Below, piece by piece: positions 25,202 through 35,433 of a stretch of 64,000 nucleotides of DNA. Made by a program: the position numbers and the translations under genes. This DNA is from Campylobacter sp. MIT 97-5078 (GTDB lineage Bacteria; Campylobacterota; Campylobacteria; Campylobacterales; Campylobacteraceae): contig NZ_QHLK01000001.1 in the NCBI RefSeq assembly GCF_006864455.1, positions 184,924 through 248,923 on the forward strand, given 5' to 3'. The notes below the pieces were generated by a model that made no database searches, was not told where the DNA came from, and was given only the letters and a program-made list of their open reading frames with translations. How positions within the stretch are numbered: the first letter of the stretch is position 1; each line of letters begins with the position of its first letter.

Positions 25202-25942
25202 ATGAAAATACTTTTTTCTCCAAGCGAAAGCAAGAGCGAGCTAGCCTATCTTGCACCTATAAACAAAAATTCTTTTATCTTTGCAGAACTTTTTGATAAA
25301 AGACTTGAAGCCATCAAACTTTATAACGATTTTGTTCAATACGCATCAATAAATGAACTTCAGAATTTTTTCGAACTTAAAAGCGAAAAAGAAGTGCAAA
25401 ATTTACAAAATGATCTTTTAGAGTTAAAAACCTGTGAGGCGATCAAGCGTTATAAAGGTGTGGCGTATGATTATCTTAATTTTGAAAGTTTAGATGAAAA
25501 AGCTCAAAATTATGTGTATGAAAATACGCTCATTTTCTCAAATCTTTTTGGCGTCGTTCGAGCAAATGATCACTTGCCACTTTATAAGCTCAAACAAGGG
25601 GCTAAAATCAAAGAATTTGACACAACAAAATTTTATAAAACGCATTTAAGTAAAGCCTTAGATGAGTTTTTGCAAAATGAAGAAATCATCGATCTTAGAG
25701 CTGGTTTTTATGAGAAATTCTATACTTTAAAGCAAGATTATACAAGCTATAAATTCTTAAAAAATAACAAAGTCATCAGCCATTTTGCAAAAGCGTATCG
25801 TGGGATTTTGCTTCGTACGCTTGCTTGTTTTAAGTGCAAGAGTAGTCAAGATTTGCTTGCTTGCTTACCTCATGAACTTAGTGTTAAAGAGATTAAAAAA
25901 CAAGGCTTAAAGCAAGAAATCGTGCTTGAGATCAAAGACTAA
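25202..25942 (+). CDS. yaaA: YaaA-family protein (peroxide stress)
   Basis: 246 residues beginning 'MKILFSPSESK', the N-terminal motif of the YaaA/DUF328 family, with a basic core ('KFYTLKQDYTSYKFLKNNK') and 'FAKAYRGILLRTLA'. In E. coli YaaA limits intracellular iron damage during peroxide stress; that role is inferred here from the family only. Length is close to the usual 250-260. It overlaps the convergent LysE-type gene by 11 bases. Confidence 0.8.
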   Translation: MKILFSPSESKSELAYLAPINKNSFIFAELFDKRLEAIKLYNDFVQYASINELQNFFELKSEKEVQNLQNDLLELKTCEAIKRYKGVAYDYLNFESLDEKAQNYVYENTLIFSNLFGVVRANDHLPLYKLKQGAKIKEFDTTKFYKTHLSKALDEFLQNEEIIDLRAGFYEKFYTLKQDYTSYKFLKNNKVISHFAKAYRGILLRTLACFKCKSSQDLLACLPHELSVKEIKKQGLKQEIVLEIKD

Positions 25943-26543
25943 CAAAGACTTTGTAAAGCAAGCTTAAAGCAAAATACTCAATGATAAAGGCTGAAATGAC
26001 ATTAATATAAAAAATAACTTTATGGCTAAAAAACTTTGAAAATTTAGCAACCAAAAAGCCTAAGCTACACACCCAAAGCAAAATTGCCACAAATAAGCCC
26101 AAAAGCATAAACTCATGGTAATCATTGTGCGAAAAAAGCAAAGATACGCTAAGCCAAAAGGCAATGACGAAAGGGTTTAAAAGATTTAAACTAAAACCCT
26201 TGATAAAGCTTTTAAATACATTTTCTTGTATAGTTTTTACGTCTTTTTCGTTCAAATTCAAATCTTTTGTTTTTGCTCTTAACATCATCAAAGCCATATA
26301 AGTTAAAAAAACAAAGCCTCCAATTGCTAGAATTTGCTTAAAAATTCCATTGTCTAAAAAAGTAAGCAATCCAAAAAGAAGTAAAACAAGATACAAAATA
26401 TCCGCACTCATCGCCCCAAAACCTACAGCTAGAGAGTTTTTTAAAGACTTTAAGGCATACGTTAAGATCAAGATATTTAAAGGACCAAAAGGCACAGCCA
26501 CACCAAATCCAAGTAATGCTCCTTGTGCAAAAGCTTCAAACAT
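25932..26543 (-). CDS. LysE/RhtB-family amino acid exporter
   Basis: 203 residues from 'MFEAFAQGALLGFGVAVPFG'. The frame opens further upstream, but that part overlaps the sirtuin gene and lacks membrane character. About six hydrophobic spans and the N-terminal 'VPFGPLNILILTYAL' are typical of LysE-type exporters. It overlaps the end of the sirtuin gene by eight bases, the same pairing as Cj1049c-Cj1050c. The exported compound cannot be predicted. Confidence 0.85.
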   Translation of the reverse strand: MFEAFAQGALLGFGVAVPFGPLNILILTYALKSLKNSLAVGFGAMSADILYLVLLLFGLLTFLDNGIFKQILAIGGFVFLTYMALMMLRAKTKDLNLNEKDVKTIQENVFKSFIKGFSLNLLNPFVIAFWLSVSLLFSHNDYHEFMLLGLFVAILLWVCSLGFLVAKFSKFFSHKVIFYINVISAFIIEYFALSLLYKVFVSL

Positions 26544-27238
26544 AATTTCCTCCAAAATAATTTCGTATATCAAGAGCGATTTGATCAATTGCCGTGCTTG
26601 CTTTTTGAGTATAAACCTTATCAAAACACGAATCTAAAGCAGGATCAGCGTCAAGGTTATTAAGTATGCTATATTCACACATCCTCGCAAAATGTCCAAC
26701 AGGCAACACATAACCGCTTGTGCCTATACATACAAAAAGCCAACTCTGGCTTAAAGCCTCATACAAAGTCTGATACTGCGGGGCTGGCTCTTCAAACATA
26801 ACAATATTATGGCGTAAAAAAGGTTGTTTGCATTGGGGACAAGTTGTGCTTTCTTGCTTTTTATAAGCTATGTTAAAATGCGTCCCGCAACTCGCACAAT
26901 AAAGCTCTGGTAAAAAAACCATGCAAATGAATCACACCCTTACACCCTGCCCTTTCAAGCAAATCATCAACATTTTGCGTAATCACAAAAATTTGATCTT
27001 TAAATTCAGTCTTAAGCTTTGCGATCATCTCATGGGCATGATTTGGCTTCACTTTTTCAAGTTGAGCTCTTCTTTCGTCATAAAATTCACGCACTTTTTT
27101 AGGATTTTTGCGAAAGCCACTTGCTGAACAAACCTCCATTACATCATATTCTTCCCAAAGTCCATTGCTTTCTCTAAAAGTTTTTAGCCCACTTTCAGCA
27201 CTAAGCCCAGCCCCACTTAAAATCAGCACTTTTTTCAT
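26536..27238 (-). pseudogene. cobB: Sirtuin-type NAD-dependent protein deacylase, frameshifted
   Basis: Two frames cover one sirtuin. The first (27238 to 26873) holds the NAD-binding 'LILSGAGLSAESGLKTF', 'ITQNVDDLLERAG' and 'IHLHG' with the catalytic His, then runs into unrelated residues. The second resumes exactly there with 'FLPELYCASC', the zinc site CxxC...CxxC, and 'CIGTSGYVLPVGHFA'. The switch falls at an A7 run (26912-26918; T7 on the coding strand): six T would give 'HGFLPEL'. It could be a true loss, slippage-rescued expression, or a sequencing error. Intact CobB removes acyl groups from lysines. Confidence 0.88.
26912..26918 (-). repeat. T7 run at the sirtuin frameshift
   Basis: Seven A on the plus strand (T7 on the coding strand) at the exact point where the sirtuin frame breaks. 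Six would restore one open reading frame of about 234 codons. Confidence 0.85.
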
Positions 27239-27350
27239 CGCCTTGCCTTTGTGTTTTTATTTAATAATCTCATCTCTGCCGTTAAAATCTTAAGATTAAG
27301 ATTTATCTTTGCATTAAAAAGATATTAAAGTTAGAATTAGCAGGGATGAT

Positions 27351-27630
27351 ATGAAAGTTCTTTGCATTAATTTCAGAATCCTTTTTTTAAAGCTTTTTAA
27401 GACTTTCAACTATAACTAAAAGAAATTCTAACAGCCCTCACTGCCTTACTACACCCAAATCAAGCACATTACGATTTAAAGTTTTAAGATCGTATGTTAA
27501 AAGACATTCAAAAAATCTTATATATAGATTCATCAAGAAATTGAGTCCATAATCTCCACTTTTATAACTTTAGTATAAACTTGTAAAGAATTACCCATCA
27601 TTTCCGTGTTTGCAAAAAAATAAAAAAGAC
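27351..27630 (+). pseudogene. ackA: Possible decayed acetate kinase gene
   Basis: This otherwise empty gap between the sirtuin and acetate permease genes contains scattered translated traces that resemble acetate kinase in the right order and on one strand, with several frame changes. They are 'MKVLCIN' at an ATG preceded by AGGG (compare MKVLVINSG), 'AHYDLKF' then 'RMLKDIQKIL', 'IKKLSP' then 'SPLL' (compare LAPLHN), and 'KNYPSFP'. Much of the gene is missing. The traces are short, so I hold this at even odds; the position next to an acetate permease gene makes it worth testing. I see no other gene in 27239-27682. Confidence 0.4.
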
Positions 27631-27650
27631 CAAAATCTGCATTATATCTA

Positions 27651-27684
27651 AATTTAGGCTTACTCTTTTAAGTAAGCCTAAATT
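27651..27684 (-). terminator. Hairpin at the end of actP
   Basis: AATTTAGGCTTACT (27651-27664) is the perfect reverse complement of 27671-27684, a 14-base stem with a 6-base loop that includes part of the actP stop codon. The tail is AT-rich but not a clean T run. Confidence 0.65.
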
Positions 27685-29329
27685 AATGTGCTATGGCTTC
27701 ACTGACACCTATTCCACTACACGCTTTGAAATCCTGTGCTGTAAAACCTTTTTTATCCTCACTTGCCCTTTTTGAATTATCAAATTTAGAAATGAGATAA
27801 ATCAAAATAAAACTCAGTGGCATAGAAAACAAAGCAGGGTGATCATAAGGAAAAATAGGCTCTGCAAAGCCAAAGCTTTTTACCCATATACTCGGGGACA
27901 AAATTACTAAACTTAAAACCACGATAAGCCCTATAAACCCGCCCAAAAAAGCACCTTTAGTAGTAAGATTTTTCCAATAAATACAAAGCAAAAGTATAGG
28001 AAAATTCACACTTGCTGCGATAGCAAAAGCAAGTCCTACGGTAAAAGCTACATTTTGATTTTCAAAAATAATACCAAGTAAAATAGCAAATACGCCAATA
28101 AACAAGGTCGCAAATTTCGTTACCCTCATCTCACTTTCATGGCTTACTGCACCTTTCTTGATAACATTAACATATAAATCATGGCTTATTGCTCCAGCTC
28201 CTGATATAGCAAGCCCAGCTACCACAGCTAAAATAGTAGCAAAGGCAACAGCAGAGATAAAGCCTAAAAAAATATCTCCGCCTAAAACTTCAGCTAGAGT
28301 AACAGCAACCATATTACTAGCACCTTTAAAACTACCATCAGCATTGGTAAAGTCAGGATTGCCAAGCAAAAGCCCAATAGCTCCAAAACCTATGATGAAA
28401 GTAAGTATGTAAAAATACCCTATAAAACCAGTAGCATAAAAGACTGATTTTCTAGCTTCTTTAGCATCTTTTACCGTGAAAAATCGCATTAAAATATGAG
28501 GTAATCCAGCTGTGCCAAACATCAAAGCAAGTCCTAAAGAAAGTGCCGATACCGTATCAGGCAAAAAAGTGCCTGGTTTTATTATAGCCTCTCCTTTTGG
28601 ATGATGGGAGATGGCTAAGTCAAAATAATACTTTAAATCAAATTTGGTTAAATAAAGTATCATAATAGCCATAAAAGAAGCACCTAACAAGAGTAAGCAC
28701 GCTTTGATAATTTGAACCCAAGTCGTAGCGTGCATACCACCAAACATCACATAAGCTATCATCAAAATACCCACAAAAACCACAGCCAAAGTATAAGGCA
28801 ACCCAAAGAGCAGTTGTATGAGTTGTCCTGCTCCTACCATTTGGGCAATTAAGTAAAAAATAATAACGCTAAGTGCTGAAATAGCCGATATAATGCGTAT
28901 AGGCTTAGCCTCTAAACGATACGCAGTAATATCTGCAAAGGTGAATTTGCCCAAATTTCTAAATTTTTCAGCAATCAAGAACAAAATAATAGGCCAACCT
29001 ACCAAAAAGCCTATGGAATAAATAAGTCCATCAAAGCCATTTGTAAAAACCAGGGCAGAAATACCTAAAAAACTCGCCGCACTCATATAATCGCCGGCTA
29101 TAGCCATACCATTTTGCATACCTGTAATATTACCCCCTGCGGTGTAAAACCCACTTTTAGATTTCGATTTTTTATTAGAATAATAAGTAATAACTAAAGT
29201 CGCAAAAACAAAGAGCAAAAACATACTTACAGCTATATAATTAATAGGTTTGACTGAAACCGCACCTAAATCAAAACCCGCTGCAAAGGTGTAAGCCATA
29301 CTTAAAAATAATGCTAAAACTATTTTCAT
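27683..29329 (-). CDS. actP: Cation/acetate symporter
   Basis: 548 residues of the sodium:solute symporter family, with an N-terminal signal-like span and about 13 further hydrophobic spans. '[16 protein letters not shown]', '[17 protein letters not shown]' and '[15 protein letters not shown]' match ActP-type acetate or short monocarboxylate symporters. It follows a DUF485 gene with a 4-base overlap, the conserved yjcH-actP pair; in many bacteria acs is upstream, but not here. A likely ackA relic lies just downstream. Confidence 0.9.
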   Translation of the reverse strand: MKIVLALFLSMAYTFAAGFDLGAVSVKPINYIAVSMFLLFVFATLVITYYSNKKSKSKSGFYTAGGNITGMQNGMAIAGDYMSAASFLGISALVFTNGFDGLIYSIGFLVGWPIILFLIAEKFRNLGKFTFADITAYRLEAKPIRIISAISALSVIIFYLIAQMVGAGQLIQLLFGLPYTLAVVFVGILMIAYVMFGGMHATTWVQIIKACLLLLGASFMAIMILYLTKFDLKYYFDLAISHHPKGEAIIKPGTFLPDTVSALSLGLALMFGTAGLPHILMRFFTVKDAKEARKSVFYATGFIGYFYILTFIIGFGAIGLLLGNPDFTNADGSFKGASNMVAVTLAEVLGGDIFLGFISAVAFATILAVVAGLAISGAGAISHDLYVNVIKKGAVSHESEMRVTKFATLFIGVFAILLGIIFENQNVAFTVGLAFAIAASVNFPILLLCIYWKNLTTKGAFLGGFIGLIVVLSLVILSPSIWVKSFGFAEPIFPYDHPALFSMPLSFILIYLISKFDNSKRASEDKKGFTAQDFKACSGIGVSEAIAH

Positions 29330-29694
29330 ACATACTCCTTAAAATTAAGCTCTCCATTTTGTAAAGCTTCCAAAAGTCCTTGCTTTCTTATATTTTCAAG
29401 CAAATCATTTTGCTCTTTATCAAGGAAATAATTTGCGATATAAGTATATATACCTGTTGTTACTAAACAAAGCACGATTAAAAACACACCGAAAATAATA
29501 CCAAGACTAACAGAGGTTGGTCCTAATTTATAGCCTAAGATATCAGGAAAAAGTCCTATACTTAAAACAAAAACATAATAAAGGATAAAAATAACTAGAC
29601 TTAAGATCAAAGCAAATCTACCCTTAAAACTTAAAAATTTATTAAATTTTTTTAGAAGCTCTTTTTGCTCTGTATTGATTTGCATTTTTTGCAT
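29326..29694 (-). CDS. yjcH: DUF485 membrane protein, actP partner
   Basis: 122 residues with two membrane spans ('[20 protein letters not shown]' and '[20 protein letters not shown]') and a charged C-terminus, as in YjcH. The ATG at 29694 is favoured over a GTG six bases upstream because AAGGAG is better spaced. DUF485 proteins are nearly always encoded directly ahead of ActP-type symporters and may aid their assembly. Confidence 0.85.
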   Translation of the reverse strand: MQKMQINTEQKELLKKFNKFLSFKGRFALILSLVIFILYYVFVLSIGLFPDILGYKLGPTSVSLGIIFGVFLIVLCLVTTGIYTYIANYFLDKEQNDLLENIRKQGLLEALQNGELNFKEYV

Positions 29695-29935
29695 TAACAC
29701 TCCTTTATATTTGAAATATTTCTACTATAACAAAAAAATCTCAAGTTTTTTTCAAAAAGTCAAATTTTATATCTTTTAAATTCAGATAGTTGTTTAAAAA
29801 TGTAACAAATATTTTACGATATGTGTATAATTTAAATTTTTTTAAACTAATATTAAATTTATATTTTGTATATTTGTAATAAATAGTAACATAATAACAT
29901 AAGAGATATATAAATTTATACTTTGCACATTTATG

Positions 29936-29971
29936 ATAAAAATAAAGCTTAAATAAAACTTATCTTAAGCT
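29936..29971 (-). terminator. Possible terminator of mutS2
   Basis: AGCTTAA (29946-29952) pairs with TTAAGCT (29965-29971), followed on the minus strand by TTTATTTTT. The stem is short. The rest of 29695-29935 is very AT-rich and probably carries the yjcH promoter. Confidence 0.45.
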
Positions 29972-29974
29972 AAG

Positions 29975-32173
29975 TTAAAATCTCACTACCTTTGCTCCAA
30001 AACCACCTTGATTTAAGGGTGCGTCGCTAAATTCTTTAACGCTTTTATGTGTTTTTAAAAATTCTCTAACCGCAAAAGCAAGCTTTCCTGTGCCTATGCC
30101 ATGATATATCAATACCTCATCAAAACCTACTATTAAAGCATCTGAAAGATATTTGTCAAGTTTTTCTAGAGCTTCTTCACTTCTTAAGCCATGTAAATCC
30201 AAGCTTGGACTTAAATTTTGCACTCTATCAACGCTAATATTTGCTTTTTGAGTAGTTTTTGGCAATTCTGCACTTTTTTTAAGCAAAGCTAAAGGCACTC
30301 TTAAACTTAAGCCTTCGCATTCTATCAAGGCTTCATCTTTTTTTAAGACTTTAATTTTTCCTTTGATTTTTTCGTATTTTACATAATCATTTATTTTAAA
30401 GTCTAAGGCTTCTTTTTTTTGGGGCAGGGTGATATTTTTTTTAAGCTCATTGGCTTTATTTATACTTCTTTGTCTATCTTTAAGATCTTTAAATTCCAAA
30501 GTATTTTTAGCCTGTTTTATGGCTTCATAATACTGCCTTTCAAGCGTGCTAATTTTTTGTTTAAACATTTCTTCTTGCCGCTCTTTTTGCTCTTTTAAAG
30601 AATGTAAAATTACATCTACTTTTTGCTCTTTGCTTTCAAGGGTTTTTAACTGCATTTTAAGCTCAAGTTCAAGCTTGATATTTTTGTTAATTAACTCCTC
30701 AAGATCGCCTTTATCCTCGCCATAAACATGCCTTGCTTTTGAAACTATGTTTTCACTTATGCCGTAGCGAAGGGCTGTTTCAAAGGCGTAAGATTTACCA
30801 ATAGTGCCTTTTAAAAACTCATATTTTGGACGCGAAGTTTGTTCATCATATAAAGCTGCAAGAAGTTCAACAGCTTCATTTTTTGCTAGCAGCATAGCAA
30901 GACGTTTATGGTGCGTAGTGATGATGATTTTTTGATTTTGATTCATAAGCTTTTCAATTAAAACGCTATACAAGCTAGCCGATTCTTCAAAATCCGTTCC
31001 AAGCTCTATTTCATCAACGCCCAAAAGCAAATCTTTTTGTCCTAAAAGCTTTGAAAAAGCAAGCATTCTACCCGCAAAGGTTGAAATATCGTTTTTGACA
31101 TTTTGCGGATCTTCAAGTATGGCTTGTATATGCTTAAAAGAGCCTATTTTGCTTGAGCTTGCATTAATTTTCATAGGCAGTAAATACTTAGCTAAAAAAG
31201 CAGCAGCTAACAAGCTCTTTAAAAGCATAGATTTTCCCCCAGCATTGACCCCTGTGATGATTAAGACTTGTTTGCTAAAGTCTAAACTTACACTTTTTGG
31301 ATTTTTAAGGGCTGGATGGGCAAAGTCTTTAAGCACGATTTCATTACCCCCATTTGCTAAGATAAATTCATAATCCTTTGCCTTAGCAAAAAGCACCCTT
31401 GCACTATAATGATCAAAAAGATCAAAAGCTGAATTAATAAATTTTAAAAAGGCTAAATTCTTATGCAAAAGCAAGGAAAAATTTTTAGCATATTCATAAT
31501 AAATCATTTCTTGTTCATTTTCAATCCTTGCTATATCATTTTGTAAATTCTCAATGCCTAAAGGCAGGATATAAAAGCCTCCACTACTGCTTCGAGCCAC
31601 AATCTTTGCTTTTATAATGTGCGTAAAACCTCCTCTTACAAGCAAGACTTCAGTTTGGCTGATAAGATGAATTTGTGTATCAATGAGATAAGGGCTTAAA
31701 GACTTTGAGTAGATGAGCTTTTTAAACTCATTTTGTATACTTTCTTTTTTAAGCTTTAAAGCATTTTCAAGGTTAATCAGCCTTTCATCAAGATTAGTTT
31801 TTAGCTCACCTTTTTGCGTAAAGCTTTCAAGTAAGCTTTCAAGTGTGTTTGGGATAATAATCTTATCAAGCCAAGAACCTAAATTTGACTGCAATTCAAG
31901 CTTTTTAAGATATACAAAATACGAGATGATCTTTACAAATTCAAAAATTTCTTCTAAATGTAGCACCCCTTGCTTGCTTAAGTGAGTTAAAGCTATATCA
32001 AGGTTTTTAAGGCTTGGGGCTGGTTTAAACTCAAGCTCACAAAGCTCATTAATGCGTTTAAAATGAAGATGAGAATCCCCTTGCAAAACAAAGCTTTTTT
32101 TGCGCGCAAAAAGCTTTTCAAAAGATTCTAAATACTCATTTAAATCAAGTTGAACTACGAGCTTTTCTAACAC
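29975..32173 (-). CDS. mutS2: MutS2 endonuclease/ATPase
   Basis: 732 residues. The ATPase has the Walker A 'ITGVNAGGKSML', Walker B 'LLGVDEIELGTDF' and 'ITTHH'. A long coiled coil (about 480-560) leads to a C-terminal Smr nuclease domain ('SLDLHGLRSEEALEKLDKYL', 'IYHGIGTGKL'). It lacks the N-terminal mismatch-binding domain of MutS1. MutS2 proteins act on recombination intermediates or collided ribosomes; Campylobacter lacks MutS1/MutL repair, which is thought to favour repeat-tract instability. GTG start, with AAGGA upstream. Confidence 0.95.
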   Translation of the reverse strand: MLEKLVVQLDLNEYLESFEKLFARKKSFVLQGDSHLHFKRINELCELEFKPAPSLKNLDIALTHLSKQGVLHLEEIFEFVKIISYFVYLKKLELQSNLGSWLDKIIIPNTLESLLESFTQKGELKTNLDERLINLENALKLKKESIQNEFKKLIYSKSLSPYLIDTQIHLISQTEVLLVRGGFTHIIKAKIVARSSSGGFYILPLGIENLQNDIARIENEQEMIYYEYAKNFSLLLHKNLAFLKFINSAFDLFDHYSARVLFAKAKDYEFILANGGNEIVLKDFAHPALKNPKSVSLDFSKQVLIITGVNAGGKSMLLKSLLAAAFLAKYLLPMKINASSSKIGSFKHIQAILEDPQNVKNDISTFAGRMLAFSKLLGQKDLLLGVDEIELGTDFEESASLYSVLIEKLMNQNQKIIITTHHKRLAMLLAKNEAVELLAALYDEQTSRPKYEFLKGTIGKSYAFETALRYGISENIVSKARHVYGEDKGDLEELINKNIKLELELKMQLKTLESKEQKVDVILHSLKEQKERQEEMFKQKISTLERQYYEAIKQAKNTLEFKDLKDRQRSINKANELKKNITLPQKKEALDFKINDYVKYEKIKGKIKVLKKDEALIECEGLSLRVPLALLKKSAELPKTTQKANISVDRVQNLSPSLDLHGLRSEEALEKLDKYLSDALIVGFDEVLIYHGIGTGKLAFAVREFLKTHKSVKEFSDAPLNQGGFGAKVVRF

Positions 32174-32186
32174 AAATCATCCTTAA

Positions 32187-33473
32187 TCAAAGCCTCAATT
32201 TTTGGCTAATATCCCCTGCACCAAAGCCTATGATAAGCCCCTTATCAAATACCCTGCCACTATCATCAACTAAAGAATTTCCTATACGTTTAATATCATT
32301 GATAAAAAGTGCCTTATCAAAAACAGCTTGCAAATTTAGCTCTATCTTGCTTTCTCCAGCTGCATATACAGGCAAGATTAAAAGCTCATCAATATCTTCA
32401 AAAGCTTCTTTAAAACCTTGTAAATTTAAAGCTAGACGCGTATAACGATGAGGCTGAAAAATGGCTGTGATTTTTGAGTATTTTGCAAGCTTGGCGTATT
32501 CAAAAGCTGCTTTTAAAGTGGCTTTTATCTCAGTTGGATGGTGTCCGTAATCATCAATAATCGCACATTTTTCATTGGCTAAAAGTATATCAAAACGTTT
32601 TTTTATGCCTTGATAGTTTTTTAACTTCGCTCTAATTTGTTCAAGCTCTTTAAAAGGTTGTGCAGCTAGTATAGCTAAACTTACATCAAGAGCTAAATGC
32701 TTGCCCATGCCCTGCACCTTAAACTCGCCAAAGTTCTTAAACTCAAAACTTACATAGGGTTTAAAGTCTTGTAAAGTCATCGTGATATTTTTTATATCCT
32801 TACTTGGATAAAGCCTTGTTGCCTCGCATTTAAGTGTGCTTAAGAACTCATCTTCGGCATTAATCACTCTTAATTTTGCACTCATTAAAAAGTCTTTATA
32901 GGCTAAATGAAGCTTAGAAATATCATCATTATAATGCTCTAAATGTTCAGCTTCAACATTAGTTACTAAGGCTAAATAAGGATTTGAGTTTAAAAAAGAA
33001 CTATCTGACTCATCAGCTTCAAAGATGATATTTTCGCTTTCTTTATAGATCATATTTGAGCCAAATTCCTTTAAAATCGCTCCTATAATAACCGAGCTTT
33101 CATCTAAAAGTGAGGCTAATATACTTGAAGTAGTGCTTTTTCCATGTGCCCCAGCTACAGCAAAAACCTTTTTATCCTGCAAGATAAGAGGCAGGGCTTC
33201 TTTACGCGAAAGGCATTTTATGCCTCTAGTTCTAGCTTCTTTAAGCTCTGGATTTTCTTCTTTAATGGCAGCTGAGTAAATAACTAAGTCCTTGCCTAAA
33301 ACATTGTCTTTATGATGAGGAATGCTTATCATAACACCTTCATTTTCAAGTTCAGTAGTAATCTTTGAACTTTGCAAATCACTCCCGCTAACACTAAAGC
33401 CTTTTTCTTTTAAAAAACGAGCAAGAGCAGAAATACCAATGCCACCAATACCGATAAAATGAATTTTTTGCAT
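32187..33473 (-). CDS. murC: UDP-N-acetylmuramate--L-alanine ligase
   Basis: 428 residues. Joins L-Ala to UDP-MurNAc in peptidoglycan precursor synthesis. Rossmann-like N-terminus ('IHFIGIGGIGISALARFL'), ATP-binding 'VAGAHGKSTTSSILASLL', 'FEADESDSSF', and C-terminal 'FQPHRYTRLA'. Slightly shorter than the E. coli enzyme but complete. It lies 13 bases ahead of mutS2. Confidence 0.97.
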   Translation of the reverse strand: MQKIHFIGIGGIGISALARFLKEKGFSVSGSDLQSSKITTELENEGVMISIPHHKDNVLGKDLVIYSAAIKEENPELKEARTRGIKCLSRKEALPLILQDKKVFAVAGAHGKSTTSSILASLLDESSVIIGAILKEFGSNMIYKESENIIFEADESDSSFLNSNPYLALVTNVEAEHLEHYNDDISKLHLAYKDFLMSAKLRVINAEDEFLSTLKCEATRLYPSKDIKNITMTLQDFKPYVSFEFKNFGEFKVQGMGKHLALDVSLAILAAQPFKELEQIRAKLKNYQGIKKRFDILLANEKCAIIDDYGHHPTEIKATLKAAFEYAKLAKYSKITAIFQPHRYTRLALNLQGFKEAFEDIDELLILPVYAAGESKIELNLQAVFDKALFINDIKRIGNSLVDDSGRVFDKGLIIGFGAGDISQKLRL

Positions 33474-33589
33474 AACAAACCTTCAATTTGAAAAGCTAAT
33501 TCTACACTTTTTTTGCTTAATTTTAGGGCAAAAAAATAAAAACTTTACTATGTTATACACAAAGAATTGATTATAAATTTTTAATATAA

Positions 33590-35422
33590 TTATCTTTCAA
33601 ACAAAACTTCCTCGATAGCTTTTTTTCTTTCATCTAAGGCTTGTATAAAAAGCTCAAGCCATTCTTTATAAGCACAAATAAAATGAAACAAATATGATTT
33701 TTCATCTTGGATTTTTAAATTTAAAACCTTGCTTATAAGCCTTCCTCTTTGAAAAAATACAGCCCTAAGCATACCATCTTGACAAAAATCACTAGTATCT
33801 AAGCTAAAATTAAGTTTTTCTATACTTGCTTTTACGCTTTGCAAGAACTCAAGAGGCAAGTCTTTGTTTGAGTTTAAAATATTTTCTAAAGCCTGATATA
33901 AACTCGTGCTATCATTTAAGAAAAGTTCGCAAGTTTTTTGATCCTTTTGTAATTTTTCTCTAAATTTAAGCAAAAGCTTTTTACTTTTGTTTTCTGGCAA
34001 GCTTTTAGGAATTTCAAATTTTGGTTTTTCTTTACTCAAAAAACGCTCGCAGCACTCTTTAAAACTAAGCTCCTCAGTAAAAGCTATCCTTGCTCCACCT
34101 TCTGTGGCATTGTAAAATTGAACTTTAGAAATATTACAAGAAAAAAGAAACTCAAGTTTGATCTTATAATCATACCAAGTATAATGAGTTTGCACCTCGC
34201 CCTTGCCACCATAAGCTAAAACTTTTAGTTTGCTAAATTTTTCTTCGGCTTCAAAGCTTTGTCCGTAAGCAAAACCTTTAGCATGTGAATTTCCAGCCTC
34301 ATCAAAAGCTAAATCTTGTCCTAACATAATAATGATTTTAAAACCAAGTTCTAAAGCAAGCACATAAGAAAAATGAGAAACCTGTGTGCCAACATCTAAA
34401 TATCCAAATTCACTCAAACCAAAACGCTCATATATAGGAGTGGTTTTTAAGATCACGCATTTGTTTTCAAGTTTTGCAAGCATCTTAGGATGAGTAGAAG
34501 CAGAAATGGCATTGATTGTTTTTGAAGGTAAGGCACATTGAAAAAATTTCAAAGCATAATCGCTATAATCTAAATTTGTAACATAGTCTGGTTTGATTTT
34601 GTATTCTAAAAGCATACTTAAAGCTCCATCTGCACAAAAAATCACAGCTTTTTCTTGCATTTGAGCTAAAAGCTCAAGTTGCTTATTTAAACTCGGTCCA
34701 GCTGAAACGACAATGGCTATGTTAAATTTACCCTTTCTTTGACTAAGTAGTTTTTGAAAAGGAACGCTTTGAAGCATTGTGGGTGTATTGCTAAGAAAAT
34801 TCTGATAATTCAACAAAGGAAGTTCTGAGTTAAGATTAAGATTGCGAATGATAATTTGAATGTGCTCTAAGATAAATTCATTTATCTTTTTAAACTCTTG
34901 CTCATAAAAACGACTATAATAGGCATTGTTGATAAAAAGTTCGTATAAAAGTAGGTATTCAAACATATCTTTTTGATCAAATAAAATCAAAAGTTGCGTT
35001 GTTATCTTTTCTTCTAAGCTATCGATGAGATAGACCTTTCCACTTGCTAGTTCCAAGCTTAAATCAACGCTTGATAAAGCCAAAGCAAAAAGCTCAAGCT
35101 CATTTTCAAAAACAAAGATATGTTTATAATGCCCTGCGAGTTTTTTCACAAGAAAGGCATTAGCTATACCATAAAGACAGATAAAAGGATAACTGGGACT
35201 TAAAGCAAGTATATGCGTATAAAAATGCTCTAGTTCTTTTTCTAAATTTTCATACATAAAAGTTTGATTGCTTTTATCATAGATATTAAAGTCTTCACTT
35301 AAACTAAAACGAGTAAAACTTTTGCTTTTTAAAAAATCTAAAAGCTTGCGAGCAAGTGGTTCATTTGTGCCTGAAATAAGTGCTGTAATATTTTTATTTA
35401 AAATTTCGGCATTTAAATTCAA
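33590..35422 (-). CDS. Maf-like (DUF115) motility-associated glycosyltransferase-type protein
   Basis: 610 residues. The central DUF115/Maf domain has 'VVSAGPSLNKQLELLAQM', 'FCADGALSMLLEYKIKPDYV', 'NLDYSDYA' and 'IIMLGQDLAFDEAGNSHAKG'. Maf proteins in Campylobacter and Helicobacter transfer pseudaminic or legionaminic acid to flagellin in the cytoplasm. Most are encoded in the flagellin glycosylation locus; this one stands alone between murC and a nitrilase-fold gene. As I remember it, C. jejuni has a different gene (Cj1055c) at this place. Acceptor and sugar cannot be read from the sequence. Confidence 0.8.
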   Translation of the reverse strand: MNLNAEILNKNITALISGTNEPLARKLLDFLKSKSFTRFSLSEDFNIYDKSNQTFMYENLEKELEHFYTHILALSPSYPFICLYGIANAFLVKKLAGHYKHIFVFENELELFALALSSVDLSLELASGKVYLIDSLEEKITTQLLILFDQKDMFEYLLLYELFINNAYYSRFYEQEFKKINEFILEHIQIIIRNLNLNSELPLLNYQNFLSNTPTMLQSVPFQKLLSQRKGKFNIAIVVSAGPSLNKQLELLAQMQEKAVIFCADGALSMLLEYKIKPDYVTNLDYSDYALKFFQCALPSKTINAISASTHPKMLAKLENKCVILKTTPIYERFGLSEFGYLDVGTQVSHFSYVLALELGFKIIIMLGQDLAFDEAGNSHAKGFAYGQSFEAEEKFSKLKVLAYGGKGEVQTHYTWYDYKIKLEFLFSCNISKVQFYNATEGGARIAFTEELSFKECCERFLSKEKPKFEIPKSLPENKSKKLLLKFREKLQKDQKTCELFLNDSTSLYQALENILNSNKDLPLEFLQSVKASIEKLNFSLDTSDFCQDGMLRAVFFQRGRLISKVLNLKIQDEKSYLFHFICAYKEWLELFIQALDERKKAIEEVLFER

Positions 35423-35433
35423 ATTTAACCTTT

